Below, piece after piece: positions 47,074-57,116 of a stretch of DNA of 64,000 nucleotides (positions within the stretch are counted from its first letter, which is position 1; the number at the start of each line of letters is the position of its first letter). The notes beneath the pieces were generated by a model that ran no database searches, was not told where the DNA came from, and saw only the letters and a program-made list of their open reading frames with translations. This DNA is from Trametes villosa (lineage: Eukaryota; Basidiomycota; Agaricomycetes; Polyporales; Polyporaceae), in contig PUDQ02000076.1 in assembly GCA_002964805.2 (NCBI GenBank), positions 124,001 through 188,000 on the forward strand, read 5' to 3'. The position numbers were made by a program, and so were the translations under genes.

Positions 47074-48408
47074 CTACGGGAATTCATCCATCTCGCCAGA
47101 GGTCGAAGAAGGTGTGAACAGGTTGTCGAGCTGGGTTTGCAGCCTGTCGGTCTCTGTGTCCTCGGACCTGAAGGTAGAGTCGCTTTGGATGCTCCCTTCG
47201 GCGTCAGCGTTTGACGCCGCGTCCATCTCCACTGCCATGTCCTGGAAGGTCAAGGCTTCACGAGGCATCGCCGGGTTGTAGGGAAGACCGAATACGTTGC
47301 TGGGCGCGGCGTCTGTGTCCAAGGAATCTTCGGGCTCGAACGCGGCGAGATACGCCTGCCCGGCAAGGATACGTTCGAGCCTGTCGTCCTTGTCGCGGCT
47401 CATGCGGAAGTCCACGTCGCAGCCGTTGAGCATGATATATACACGCCTGGCAGCGAGCGCGTCCATCGCGTATGCGGCTTGATAACATGCTTCGTTTTCC
47501 ATGTAAGGTAAAAGCCTCTTGACCACGTCTGCGCCCGTGGGGAACACCTTGTGTGTGTAGTGTGTGAGTCCCAGCCCCTGGGGGTTTGTTAGTCAAAGTA
47601 ATCACGCAGGCTAGGCGAATACTAAGGGAAGCCTTACACGAAGAAGGCTGAGTTCTTCGCTCGGATCGTGCCAAGGAGTACTGCTGCGCCTTCGGATTAC
47701 AAGGGTGTGCAGGTTGGATGACTGGCAAGGAACCCAAGCGTCCAGCTGGTCGCTCTTTGCCGTTAGGATGAGGTCGTCCAAGACCCGCTGGCCCTGAGGA
47801 ATCGTCAGCTCCAAACTTCGGGTCCACGGGAGGTCACTCACTATAGGTGCAAGTACAGGTTCATCGCATTGCACATCTTCAAGTCCGAAGATTCGCAGCT
47901 TAGGACATGCGGCTACAATGTCGTGCACGAGGCGCGGGATCCCATACAGAATCATAAGCTCCGGTTTGTATATGCTGATGCTCAACCCAACCAGCGTGCT
48001 GCTCAGAGCGCTGCACACCCTCACCAACTCGAGTTCCGTCTCCCTATTCGGTAAGACCCTATTCGGTAAGACGACGGAGTTCGGCGAGTCGCGGTAGGCA
48101 TTGTAGAGATCGCCTATATTGCGGTAGGGATCGCCTGCAACGTCGACCTGCACGTGGAGGCGGGTGAGGTTCAATTGCATCGTGGGTTCCGAGAGCCCGT
48201 GGATGAAACTGATGGAATTGCGACTGTCCCCGAGTCGTCCCCACTGGCTTTCTGGCACGATAGTGTAGCACCGGGCCGAGTCCGCCGCCGGTTGGTGGAG
48301 TACCAGTAACCATCCGGGTCCAAGTACGTCTTCAGCGCGTCGGAAGGATGGTCTCCGACCTGGGTGTCTAGTAACGAGAGTAATTTGCTGCTCAAGCTGG
48401 ACCTGCAT
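47074..48408 (-). CDS. LRR-like family protein, copy 1
   Basis: Two exons (48408-47638, 47577-47074) give 424 residues. A TATA box (CTATAAAA on minus, 48461-48468) supports the start. Core blocks shared with the other copies are MQLNLTRLHVQVD, LVGLSISIYKPELMILYGIPR, ACPKLRIFGLEDVQC and LHTLVIRRRS, giving the spaced Leu pattern of F-box/LRR-type proteins. These are followed by a C-terminal block with LNGCDVDFRMSRDKDDRLERILAGQAYLA. No F-box is visible at the N-terminus. An extra acidic tail of about 70 residues (DNLFTPSSTSGEMDEFP) is unique to this copy. I do not know the function. The family seems specific to polypore-like fungi. Confidence 0.75.
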
Positions 48409-49104
48409 TGAAATGTCGGCAGCGTACGGCTCTTGGTCTGAACAGTCGAGGCCAGGTCAATTTTATAGTGACTTCGGTCGTTGGGATACCGGCGGTGCCA
48501 CTTACAGGATTGAGTTGTCGATTCCATATACATCTCTAGTACTTGTGATCGAGAAGGGAGTGCTCTGCGGCGACGTTGACTCTAGGTGGGTTGAAATTGT
48601 GCGGGTAACATCGAGCAGGTGCTGATTTTATACTCCTATGCAGCTCAGCTAGTGACGGGCCATTCGGGCGCACGAGCATACGCTACCAACGGACTGCCCG
48701 TGGGCTGAAAACTCGTTAAAGAAGTCGCGCCACCCTGACTTCGAATACGTCTGCGGCGAGACGGTGAAAGAGCAGAACAATACCTATATCTCGAGGGTTG
48801 ATTCTCAAGCTTCCCATATCATGAATGGGCCGACATGGCGTGCGTAAGCCTCGGCGTTGCCGCAGTGGCATTCAAGGCCAGGATTCGCTAAACATTGAGG
48901 CGTGAGTCATGACCCCTCCGAGTCCGAGGAAGGATGGTCAGGATTTTTGGATGAAAGGTTTGCCTTTGGAGATATATCTCTAGGATGAGACTATAATGAC
49001 TCTATAGTGTCACCCTGTGGGTAGCGTCGACGCATCCGATCGATGGAGTTGGATAAACGGGCCCAAGAGGTGAATGGGGGTAAAAAAAGACCGATTAAAA
49101 CTAT
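48409..49104. other. Intergenic region
   Basis: Contains the TATA box of LRR-like copy 1 (48461-48468). The rest, up to the tRNA-like sequence, has no recognisable gene and includes relatively AT-rich patches. Confidence 0.5.
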
Positions 49105-49185
49105 TGCTGGGTGTGGGGGTCGAACCTACGGGGACCTCCTTTCCTGGCATAGTCAGATAATGCTCCAACTGCGTCACGAGCCAAC
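49105..49185 (-). other. Degenerate tRNA-like sequence
   Basis: On the minus strand there are a good A box (TGACGCAGTTGG), a perfect B box (GGTTCGACCCC), a T arm with four of five pairs, an acceptor stem GTTGGCT/ACCCAGC with one mismatch and one wobble, and a TTTT/TTTTTTT run downstream. The anticodon arm does not fold into five pairs and the length is 81 nt, so I regard it as a tRNA pseudogene or tRNA-derived element rather than a confirmed tRNA. Confidence 0.5.
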
Positions 49186-49450
49186 AACCTGAAACTAACT
49201 CATTGTAGAATCATAGCTGCAGGAAGCACCACGTATGTCTCGCCCTCCACTTGCTGAAGCATTCGACATCGCACCCTTGTCACTTACTCGCCACCACCTT
49301 CTACCCTCTCTCCGTGCCATTCCTCCTGGGTGATCGTACGACTTTGTGGACTAGAATCTGGCCCAAAGGCGGTGTCTAGGTATGCGTTGTCGCCGTGGTA
49401 TCTGGACCGCGCCGGTCGAGACGAGCCGGGAGCGGGGTCTGGCGCGCCCG

Positions 49451-49458
49451 TATAAATA
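49451..49458 (+). promoter_or_regulatory. TATA box of HEM13
   Basis: TATAAATA stands about 55 bp before the ATG at 49509. It excludes the in-frame upstream codons from 49395 as the start. Confidence 0.75.
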
Positions 49459-49508
49459 TTCCGCGCCCTGCTCCAAATCCTCACACACCTCTCATTGCTC
49501 AAACCACC

Positions 49509-50555
49509 ATGGCCGACATCCCTATGCGACAGCGCGTTGAGGAGTACATCTCCAACTTGCAGGATGAGATTGTCGGCGCGCTCGAGAAGCTCGACCCGAA
49601 CGCCCCCAAGTTCAAGCGCGACTCCTGGCTCCGCGCCCAGGGCGGCCGCGGTCTCTCCTGCGTCTTCGCGGTCCCCGTACCTCCAGCAGGTGTTGCGCCT
49701 CAGGAGACGGTGCTCGAGAAGGGCGGCGTCAACATCTCCGTCGTGCACGGGACGCTGCCCCCGCCCGCGATCAAGCAGATGCGCGCGGACCACTCCTCCA
49801 TCCCCGACATCCAGTCCAGCGTCCCCTTCTTCGCGGCCGGCATCAGCCTCGTCATCCACCCGCGCAACCCCCACGCGCCGACCGTGCACGCCAACTACCG
49901 CTACTTCGAGATCACCGAGACGCCGACGGAGGAGGAGCAGGCCGCGGGGAGGCCGGGGAAGCTCATCGCGTGGTGGTTCGGCGGCGGCTCCGACCTCACG
50001 CCCTCGTACCTGTACGAGGAGGACGCGGTGCACTTCCACCGCACGATCCGCGATGCATGCGCGCCGCACGGCGCGGCGGTCTACCCGACGTTCAAGAAGT
50101 GGTGCGACGAGTACTTCCACATCCCGCACCGCGGCGAGGCGCGCGGCATCGGCGGCATCTTCTTCGACGACCTCTCCGACGAGTCGCACAAGAAGTTCAG
50201 CGCAGACGACGCGCGCCCGAAGACCGCGGACGAGATCTTTGCGTTCATCAAGGCCGCGGGCGACTCGTTCGTGCCGTCGTACGTGCCCATCCTCGAACGG
50301 CGGATCCACACGCCGAGCGACGAGCACGAGCGCCGGTGGCAGCTCCTGCGACGTGGCCGCTACGTGGAGTTCAACCTCGTCTACGACCGTGGGACGAAGT
50401 TCGGGCTCATGACACCCGGCGCGCGCATCGAGAGCATCCTGATGAGCCTTCCGGAGACGGCGCGGTGGGAATACATGAGCGACCTGGGAACAGACCCGGA
50501 GTCGCGCGAGGGCAAGCTGATGGCGGTGTTGACCAAAGCGCGCGAGTGGGTATAA
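49509..50555 (+). CDS. HEM13: Coproporphyrinogen III oxidase (oxygen-dependent)
   Basis: Oxygen-dependent coproporphyrinogen III oxidase decarboxylates two propionates to vinyls, making protoporphyrinogen IX in haem synthesis. One open frame of 348 residues fits the family (yeast about 328). Signatures in order are KFKRDSWLRAQGGRG, EKGGVNISVVHGTLPP, FFAAGISLVIHPRNPHAPTVH, NYRYFE, WWFGGGSDLTPSYLYEED, KKWCDEYFHIPHRGEARGIGGIFFDD, RRGRYVEFNLVYDRGTKFGL and ESILMSLP. The catalytic-region His, Asp and Arg residues are present. Between SCVF and ETVLEKGG there are about 11 extra residues (49671-49703), either a real insertion or a 33-nt mini-intron bounded by GT and CAG. No mitochondrial presequence is seen, consistent with a cytosolic enzyme as in yeast. 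Confidence 0.96.
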   Translation: MADIPMRQRVEEYISNLQDEIVGALEKLDPNAPKFKRDSWLRAQGGRGLSCVFAVPVPPAGVAPQETVLEKGGVNISVVHGTLPPPAIKQMRADHSSIPDIQSSVPFFAAGISLVIHPRNPHAPTVHANYRYFEITETPTEEEQAAGRPGKLIAWWFGGGSDLTPSYLYEEDAVHFHRTIRDACAPHGAAVYPTFKKWCDEYFHIPHRGEARGIGGIFFDDLSDESHKKFSADDARPKTADEIFAFIKAAGDSFVPSYVPILERRIHTPSDEHERRWQLLRRGRYVEFNLVYDRGTKFGLMTPGARIESILMSLPETARWEYMSDLGTDPESREGKLMAVLTKAREWV

Positions 50556-50750
50556 CGGGCTGCGCATGAGAAGGAAGTGTAATGTGAGTCTCGTCCCATT
50601 CCCCGCAACCGAATTGTGCTGACCGCTACTAGTATATTGTATAGTATAATGTACGCCTCGCCTAGAAACATTCCCGAGCGCATACAGCGAGCTCCCCTCT
50701 CATCCCTCGTGTGTTTCCCATACCGGCAAGGACTTCACCCCCGGCATGGG

Positions 50751-51770
50751 CTATGCCGTCACTTCGGAGGACCCTAATCTCCCATGAGACAAGTGGGATG
50801 GAAGAACAAAAGAACTAGACCCACCGACCGACAGGACCCCTTTGACGCGGTCGCGTTCTTGCCTCCGCGCGCGACCCCTGTAGGTGCTCAGGGTGCTCTT
50901 CGTAACCCACGACGGATCTCCGTTGGCGCAGAAGCTGAGCACATAGCCCTCCAGATGAGGGTGTGGAAGGCCTAACTGGGCGGGGAGCCACTTCGCCGTA
51001 TCGGTGAAGATCCACACCTGCTTCGCGTTGTCTTTGCTACGAACGTGCACGTACAGATCGCTGGCTCGCGCGCTTAGGTCCGACGGCGGTGTCCAGAGCA
51101 TATGGCTGCTTGACGAACCAAACCAGACGGTCCTCTCAATTCGCCCGCGGATGCTCCGGTCGTTGCGGGCGACTCGCAGATCGTCCCTGTGAAGGTAGGT
51201 AAGTGTTGGTGCCCCTAGCGAATACTGGACATGGCTGACCACAGCGAACGATTGTTAGAAGTACTGCCTTCGTGTACCGCCGACTCCGGTGTTGCGGGAT
51301 CTTGGGTGGCCGCGATGCGCGAAGACCCCGCTTCTCTGCCAGCCGGATCCGTAGAGGTTAAAATCCGAGGTCCCGGTGCGTTGCTCGCCAACTGAGATAG
51401 GCTAGCGGTGTCCTCGGCGGGGAGGCTCGGGTGTCTGAGTATAAAGGAAACCGGCATGGGAGGTTCATGCGAGCTCGGCGACAACGTGCGCTCAGCGGCC
51501 AGATCGTCTTCGTCGGGGGCTGTCGATGCCAGTGCCCTCGCCCTCGCAGGTGCAAACCGGCTGCCAGGCACGTACCTGCAGACTCAGAACGTCAGTGCTG
51601 TTTTATACTGACGTGTCGCGTCCGAATCACCCTTGAAGCAGGAACTGGTGCTGGACGAAATGACGATGACGGAGGATCGCCATATTAGGGCCAAGCGGCT
51701 TCCATTCGTCGATGCCTTCGCACATCTGAAGGTGGTAGGGGACCTCGAAGGAGTCTTCGAATACGCTCAT
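50751..51770 (-). CDS. Unrecognised protein
   Basis: Three exons (51770-51631, 51575-51278, 51224-50751) join through two GT-AG introns of 55 and 53 nt into 303 residues. A TATAAA box (51851-51856, minus) about 80 bp upstream supports the start MSVFEDSFEVPYHL. The N-terminus (HLQMCEGIDEWKPLGPNMAILRHRHFVQH) looks globular. The middle is Ser/Ala/Pro-rich. The C-terminal part (RTVWFGSSSSHMLWTPPSDLSARASDLYVHVRS, DPSWVTKSTLSTYRGRARRQERDR, SHLSHGRLGSSEVTA) has no family I know. The gene lies between HEM13 and the second LRR-like gene, with its 3' end 195 bp from HEM13. It is probably lineage-specific. Confidence 0.55.
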
Positions 51771-52707
51771 CTTGCAAGACAAAAGGTGAGTGGCGCAGTA
51801 CCGGTGGGAAATCACGAGAGACTAGGCAGCGTGGGAGCATAGTCTGCTTCTTTATACCTCTCGCTTGGCGGTAAACATGCGCAGAGGGCATGTCGTTGAT
51901 ACGGAAGGCCGGGAAGAGGTTGCCTAATATACAGTGCTTGATGAACGAAGCATGGCGGCGAACATATGTTGTGTGCATCCTATTCTGGTGCGCACGCAAG
52001 TCACCCATTCCGCGCCAATAGTGACGCAGATGCGCTGACCAGGTCCCCCATAGAATACAGCAACGTGCACGCCATAATAACAGCACAACCGTGATATCAC
52101 TTCCATGCATCTCATCTGATTTCGTCCTTTTCTCCCGCGCGCCCACACCCACTTAGAATCCACCAACGACGATCACTCTGGAAGTGCCACGGTCTATTGT
52201 GCGTTCACCGGTCTAGTGGTGCAGCCGTTGTTGTGTGGGCATAGCGCAGATACGCAATGCTTGCCGAGGGCTGGAAGGCCTGAATGTCGCGCCTGCTTTT
52301 TCAGCTAAGCCCCATCGCAACCGTGCTCATGAGAGCTCTGACAGGCTCTCACTGCTTGCAAAACATGGCAGGCGTCCTGCGTGCGGCTATTGTTCCCCCC
52401 CTCCTTCGCTCGTGACAATACATGCGATGAATGCAGATAGCAGTTCGAGCAGCACGTTGCCATGACTTGTGGTTGTGTAGCGGGGTATAAGAGCGCTGTT
52501 CGCCCTGCTCACATCCGGCCACACAGCTCCCCATACAACTCATCTTGAACACCGTACGACTACATTCCAAAATCTGCTACTCCGGGTGCAACCTTCGACA
52601 GGATATTACGGTCAGTCGCTCTCTGGCCCCACTAGCCCTACTCTTCTGACACTTATTTTACCAACGTGCTAGACTTGACAGGCCCAAGTACCCAGCCACA
52701 ACTCAAG
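51771..52707. other. Divergent intergenic region
   Basis: This 0.9 kb separates the divergent unrecognised gene and LRR-like copy 2. It contains TATAAA (51851-51856, minus) and TATAAG (52486-52491, plus). A possible 5' UTR intron may lie between 52611 and 52666, since a GTCAGT donor and a CTAG acceptor occur there. No gene seen. Confidence 0.45.
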
Positions 52708-53813
52708 ATGCCATCGTGCGACACATCAGGGCGACCTTCTCTCGCCATAAACGGTGCCTGGAGACTCGACGAGCTCGAGCATGGAGGCTACGTCGTGATC
52801 CCATTTGATGCACCCCCGATCTTCCACACCACCCGCGCCCGACTCAGCTTCATCCTCGGCCACTCCGAAATCACGATGCACTATCTGGCCCACCTGAAGC
52901 TGCAGCTCGACACGCCACACTCTCCCGACAGCCACATGCACGATCTCTACAAAACACATTGCGACTCGCCCGACACGGTGGTCATACCAAACCGGCAGAC
53001 AGAGGATGAGCTCGTGAAGTTGTGCAAGGCTCTCGGCGAGAAGCTCGTCAGCTTGAGTATCAGCATGTGCAAGCCCGAGCTCATGATCCCCCACATCCCG
53101 TGCTTCGTGCTCGAAATCGTGTCCCGGTGTTCGAGGCTGCGGATCTTCGGGCTTGAGGACATACAGTGCATCGATTTCAATTATGGTAAAATGGTGAGCA
53201 CCTCTGCCCCACACGCCAGAATAATGCCAGCTTACGGATCTAAGGGGGACCGTGTCATAAGCAACCTTGTGACGATTACCAGACGGAACATGTCTCAGTC
53301 CTTGGGGTGGCAACAGAAGAACTCGGCTAGCCTGCATACGCTTGTGGTCAACAAGCGTAGCGCACCCCCGCTAACGAAAGACATGCTACCCGACAGGCTA
53401 CCTGAAAGCGTAAGTGTTTCACCGAAGTCTCACCTAGTACGCGCTGACTCAACCTCTTTCGCTAGCCAGATGCCACATATCCCCTATATGCCGTCCAGAT
53501 AAACGGAGTACGCTCCAGCGAGCTCGCGCGGAGCATGCGGAAGGAGGCGCGTGACCTCGCGGGGCTCATGATGCGGACACTCCCCTCGCTCGCGCGGGCG
53601 TATGTCATGCTCAACGATGATGCTGTGGATCTGCGCATGGACCTCAGCGAAAGGTACGAGCCTGTGTATGCGGGGGAAGCGCACCTGGCTCCGCTCGAGG
53701 ACCCGTTGGGCCGCATGGGGGATACGGCCGGTGCGCAATATGAAACGCTCGCGTTTGAACCAGCGTTTGAAGTGGAGGAAGCGGTGTGGTCGAGCTCGGG
53801 AACTAGTGGGTAG
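52708..53813 (+). CDS. LRR-like family protein, copy 2
   Basis: Two exons (52708-53409, 53466-53813) give 349 residues. Blocks shared with the paralogues are YLAHLKLQLDTP, PNRQTEDELVKLCKALGEKLVSLSISMCKPELMIPHIP, RCSRLRIFGLEDIQC, SLHTLVVNKRS, then EARDLAGLMMRTLPSLARAYVMLNDDAVDLRMDLSERYE and AGEAHL. The segment 53194-53244 could be a 51-nt intron (GTGAGC...AAG) or coding. Both keep the frame, and LRR-like copy 3 has an intron close by. No F-box or membrane segment is seen, and the function is unknown. The C-terminal 45 residues after AGEAHL differ from both paralogues. Confidence 0.72.
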
Positions 53814-54244
53814 GGATTCAATATTTTCCGCAGGGACTCCTCCCGGTTATGGACTTGCGCATGCGTGCACGTGGTCGGTCGGTCGTATTGTTGTCCTCTT
53901 GTTGACAAAACTCTGAGATGCATACTGTTGTCAGGGAATATCGGCACGGCATGCATGTTGTTGCTCTTGTATAATAAGCTCCGCGTTGTCATCGGCTCTC
54001 GCGAATATTCCTATGCTGTTACTCCTACAAGGCGCGCTGTGGGCGCGTGTGTGTTGTAAGACGCCCGGCGACCTTGTATTCGTTGGTGATGCTTCTCGGT
54101 TGAGCTGGTAGGTCTCTTAGGCCTCATAAGAAGTACAACTGCACTTGAAGCATATAAGGCGAAGGCTTGCGCAATGGGGTCGATGCCAATACTGTCGACT
54201 GCTCACACATCTCACTCCGATATCCGGATTTACTCCTAGCCAGC
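53814..54244. other. Intergenic region between LRR-like copies 2 and 3
   Basis: This 430 bp contains TATAA at 54153-54157 for the following gene. No other gene. Confidence 0.5.
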
Positions 54245-55601
54245 ATGCCAGAAGCAATCCTAGGTGAAGTTAACGACGTCTGCGAGTGAGACATGCCGAT
54301 GTGCTTACTACTTTCTGCAGAATACGATCACCAATATCAGTCACCCCGCAATACCGTCGACATCGCCTCGGAACTGGCCAGACAACTCGGGGAAATGTCT
54401 CTCCAGTCTGACATGCTTTTGAAGCACCAGTCTTCACCGGCGGCTCTCTGCGATATCAGCAACGACAGCGCCCCGTTCTGGTTCCTCGACTGGGACCACA
54501 AGGAGTCCCTGGACGTCCGTCTCCTAGCCGACTCAGACACCGACTCGTCCGCCAGCTCCGACCCAGGCGATCTCACGTCCAACTTTTCTACCGCCGCCGC
54601 ACGCTCGGAGCGCTATCGTTGCGGCTCGCGCCCGTACCTGCGGAGCAGGTTCTCCTGGGCACTCGTGCGGCACGCGGTGCACCCTGCATTCCTGGTCCAG
54701 CGCTGGGCGGACTGGGCGCACGCCGGCGTTGCCTTGCACTTCCGGCACTCCATTCCGCAGGGCGTCTGGACCAGCCTCACGCGGCTGAAGCTCCAGCTCG
54801 ACGACACCCGGCCGGGGGACGAGCATGGGCACACGCTGTATACGGTGCACCACGACCATGCACGCTACCCGAATTGGTGGACGATGTGCGAGGTCGTGGG
54901 GTTGTGCGCGTACCTAGGGGACCGCCTCGTCGGGCTGAGCATAAGCATGTGCTTCCCTGAGCTCGTGGTGCCACACGTACCTCGGTTCGTGCATCACCTC
55001 GTGCAGCGCTGCCCGAGTCTGCTATACCTCGGCATCGAGGATACGCAGTGCGAATGTTTCTCGTCGTACTTGGTATGTGCCGCAAGTCATCCTCAGGTGG
55101 GCCTTTTTGTTGACGTTCGAGTCTACCGCAGTTCCCGAACTTTGGATACTTGGCCGATGCTGTCCTCGCTGATAGGCCAACTGTCGGTGAGAGCATCGTG
55201 ACCCGCGAGGGTCGACTGCATACCCTCGCGCTCTCCAAACGAAGCATCGTCCCTTGGGAAGAGGAGTACCACGAGGAAGGAATGGCAGACATCTTCCAGG
55301 AGGTGCGTGTGCCCACGAGTACACATGCCTCTAGCAGTGTCTGACGTTGTACCGGTCGTCCTTGCAGATTGTCCAAGACGCGGAGTATCCGCCATACCAC
55401 GTCGAGCACAAGACGGCGATATCGCACATCGGCATGAAGACAGAGGAGGCGCGCGACCTAGCGCGGCTCATGATGCACGAGCTGCCTTCATTGTGGCGAG
55501 CGTACGTCTCCCTAGATCGCGGAGCGCTTGACCTACGCGCGGACAGAGACGGCCGGTTTCGTATATTGGAGGCGGGTGAAGCATACCTAGGAGAATGTTA
55601 G
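54245..55601 (+). CDS. LRR-like family protein, copy 3
   Basis: Four exons (54245-54263, 54321-55072, 55132-55302, 55368-55601) join in phase to 391 residues. The 19-nt first exon is chosen because its ATG lies about 90 bp after TATAA. Alternatively translation could begin at 54293 without the first intron. Family blocks are SLTRLKLQLDDTRPGDEHGHTLY, YLGDRLVGLSISMCFPELVVPHVPRF, RCPSLLYLGIEDTQC, LHTLALSKRS, and EEARDLARLMMHELPSLWRAYVSLDRGALDLRADRDGRF with AGEAYL. It has an extra N-terminal Ser/Asp-rich part. Function unknown. It is convergent with a decayed zinc-finger gene. Confidence 0.75.
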
Positions 55602-56345
55602 CACATATCTTCAAATTACGGTGAATGGCTCACCTCAATATATGTTCATGAAAGTCAATTGGGGGAGTGTTGAGGGAGGTGAATAGGCGTGTGAGGGAAC
55701 ATATGGCATAGAGTATAATACGGTACGGAGGACTTGGAAACCCAGAGAAGCTAGTATGTATGTAAGCGACGGTATACTAGTGGCAGGTGATGGTTTTAAT
55801 AACAAAAGACATAGGGAGTATATGGGGAGCATAGTGAGGAATAGACGATTAGGCACACATTGCCGTGCATAGAGTAAAGTAACAGAGATGCAATAACGAG
55901 GCCAGGGCATGTGTCGCAGGAGGTGGGACATAAAATGAACACGGGACGCCGAGGGGACAGACGGAGGGAGATGAACACAACGTAGATACCGATGATATAA
56001 TGCCAGAAGAGGATGAGAGGGAAGAAGTGGAAGACGGAAAGTTTTTGTGAGTGAAAGGAGACCACTATAGCTGAACTTTGAAGGGGCGACGCCCCAGTGA
56101 CAAGCAGCGCGTCACTGCATGTAGGGGAACGCAAACGCGTCCTGCACATCCGAACCGTACCTGTGCCGCATCTGCGGAGACGCGACGGCACCGAGGAGCT
56201 CGACGAGCCGGTCGGCGACGACTCGCGCGAGAAGCCCGGCGTGTCCCACCCCTGGGATCCAGCAGGGAAGTTGGGCTGGGGCTGTCCCGCAAAGGGGACA
56301 TGCGGCATGCACAAGTCGAAGGACGGGAACATGTCTGGGACGTTA
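55470..56345 (-). repeat. Inverted segmental duplication of the convergent module, arm B
   Basis: Reverse-complement counterpart of about 45990-46893. It covers the last exon of LRR-like copy 3, the spacer and the 3' end of a zinc-finger gene. The match ends about where the GTTAAC repeat begins at 56340. Confidence 0.85.
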
Positions 56346-56370
56346 ACGTTAACGTTCAAACCCAGACTAC
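56112..56370 (-). pseudogene. 3' remnant of a zinc-finger gene (copy 3)
   Basis: On the minus strand the segment NVPDMFPSFDL, VPFAGQPQPNFPAGSQGWDTPGFSRESSPTGSSSSS aligns with the tail of copy 2. Then a frameshift is needed to continue into SPQMRHRYGSDVQDAFAFPYMQ with the stop at 56112. Nothing of the fingers or of the remaining 400 residues is present upstream. There the small gene at 56456 begins instead, so this is a truncated, frameshifted copy. Confidence 0.85.
56340..56356. repeat. GTTAAC palindromic repeat
   Basis: ACGTTAACGTTAACGTT is a self-complementary tandem repeat at the truncated 5' edge of the zinc-finger remnant. It encodes repeated Asn-Val in the old frame and may mark the rearrangement end. 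Confidence 0.75.
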
Positions 56371-56393
56371 GTATGGGCGGTTCATGCACAGTA

Positions 56394-56405
56394 GATATAT
56401 ATAAG
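56394..56405 (+). promoter_or_regulatory. TATA box of the small Gln/Pro-rich gene
   Basis: GATATATATAAG-type box about 55 bp before the ATG at 56456, only about 25 bp from the truncated zinc-finger remnant. Confidence 0.6.
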
Positions 56406-56455
56406 TTGTTGCATGGCGCTTGCCACAGCACGCTGTGCAGCCTGCTCCCACCACC

Positions 56456-56885
56456 ATGTCCGCCGACCCACCCGACCAGCCCCAGCTGCCCCAGGCGCAA
56501 CCTCAGCCGCCGCAACAACCACAAGCGCAGCCGAACATCATCGATATCGCCGCGCTCGAGAATGCGTTCAAGACGGGTGACCCGCTCCCGGGAGAGCACA
56601 TCGCGCAGCTGCTCATCGCGAACATGAGCCAGCTCGGCGAGCTCGCGAAGCAGGGCAAGCTCTCGCAGCAGCAGATCGTGCAGGTGCGCCTCACCCCGCT
56701 CCTCGTGCCTTTCATCTTCACCGAGCCACTCCCTGACACACAAACGTTCAATGTGAAATGTGCAGCTCAAACAATACGCGGACAAGCGCAAAGCGGCCTC
56801 CGGGTCCACCTCGGGCGCCGGCGTTGGTGCTCAAGCTAGTGCCGGCGATGCCGCCGATGCGCCTGCATCGGCGCTCGATGAATAG
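56456..56885 (+). CDS. Small Gln/Pro-rich helical protein, unrecognised
   Basis: Two exons (56456-56683, 56766-56885) give 115 residues. The first 27 residues are Pro/Gln-rich (QPQLPQAQPQPPQQPQ). A helical core (IIDIAALENAFKTGDPLP, HIAQLLIANMSQLGELAKQGKLSQQQIVQLKQYADKRK) follows, and the Ala/Gly/Ser tail ends ALDE. The intron is 82 nt with ordinary sites. The core looks like a well-conserved short helical bundle, but I cannot name the family. The gene starts 85 bp from the truncated zinc-finger remnant, so its promoter adjoins the rearranged segment. Confidence 0.7.
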
Positions 56886-57116
56886 GTGTATGTCGCGAGC
56901 GCGGCAGGTTCGAGCCTGTAAGAAAGCTTATTTTTTCGCTCTTATTCTGCAGTCCTCTCACTCGACTCGACCCAGATATGTGTACGTTCAGTAGTCCTAC
57001 TCATGTTGTATATGTCCTACGGGATAAGTCTGCTACGTGTTTGTACATTCCGACGAGTCAGTGAGTTTAGCCCCGAACGCCAACCGTGTCACCGAATCTA
57101 TGCTATAACCCTGCAA

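Noticed and set aside
49495..50412. 305-residue plus-strand frame overlapping HEM13
   Set aside because: It is Arg/Ser-rich and lies in a shifted register of a clear coproporphyrinogen oxidase gene. It is a shadow of GC-rich third positions.
49284..50567. 427-residue minus-strand frame over HEM13
   Set aside because: Antisense shadow of a strongly conserved gene, with Arg/Val/Leu-rich composition and no motif.
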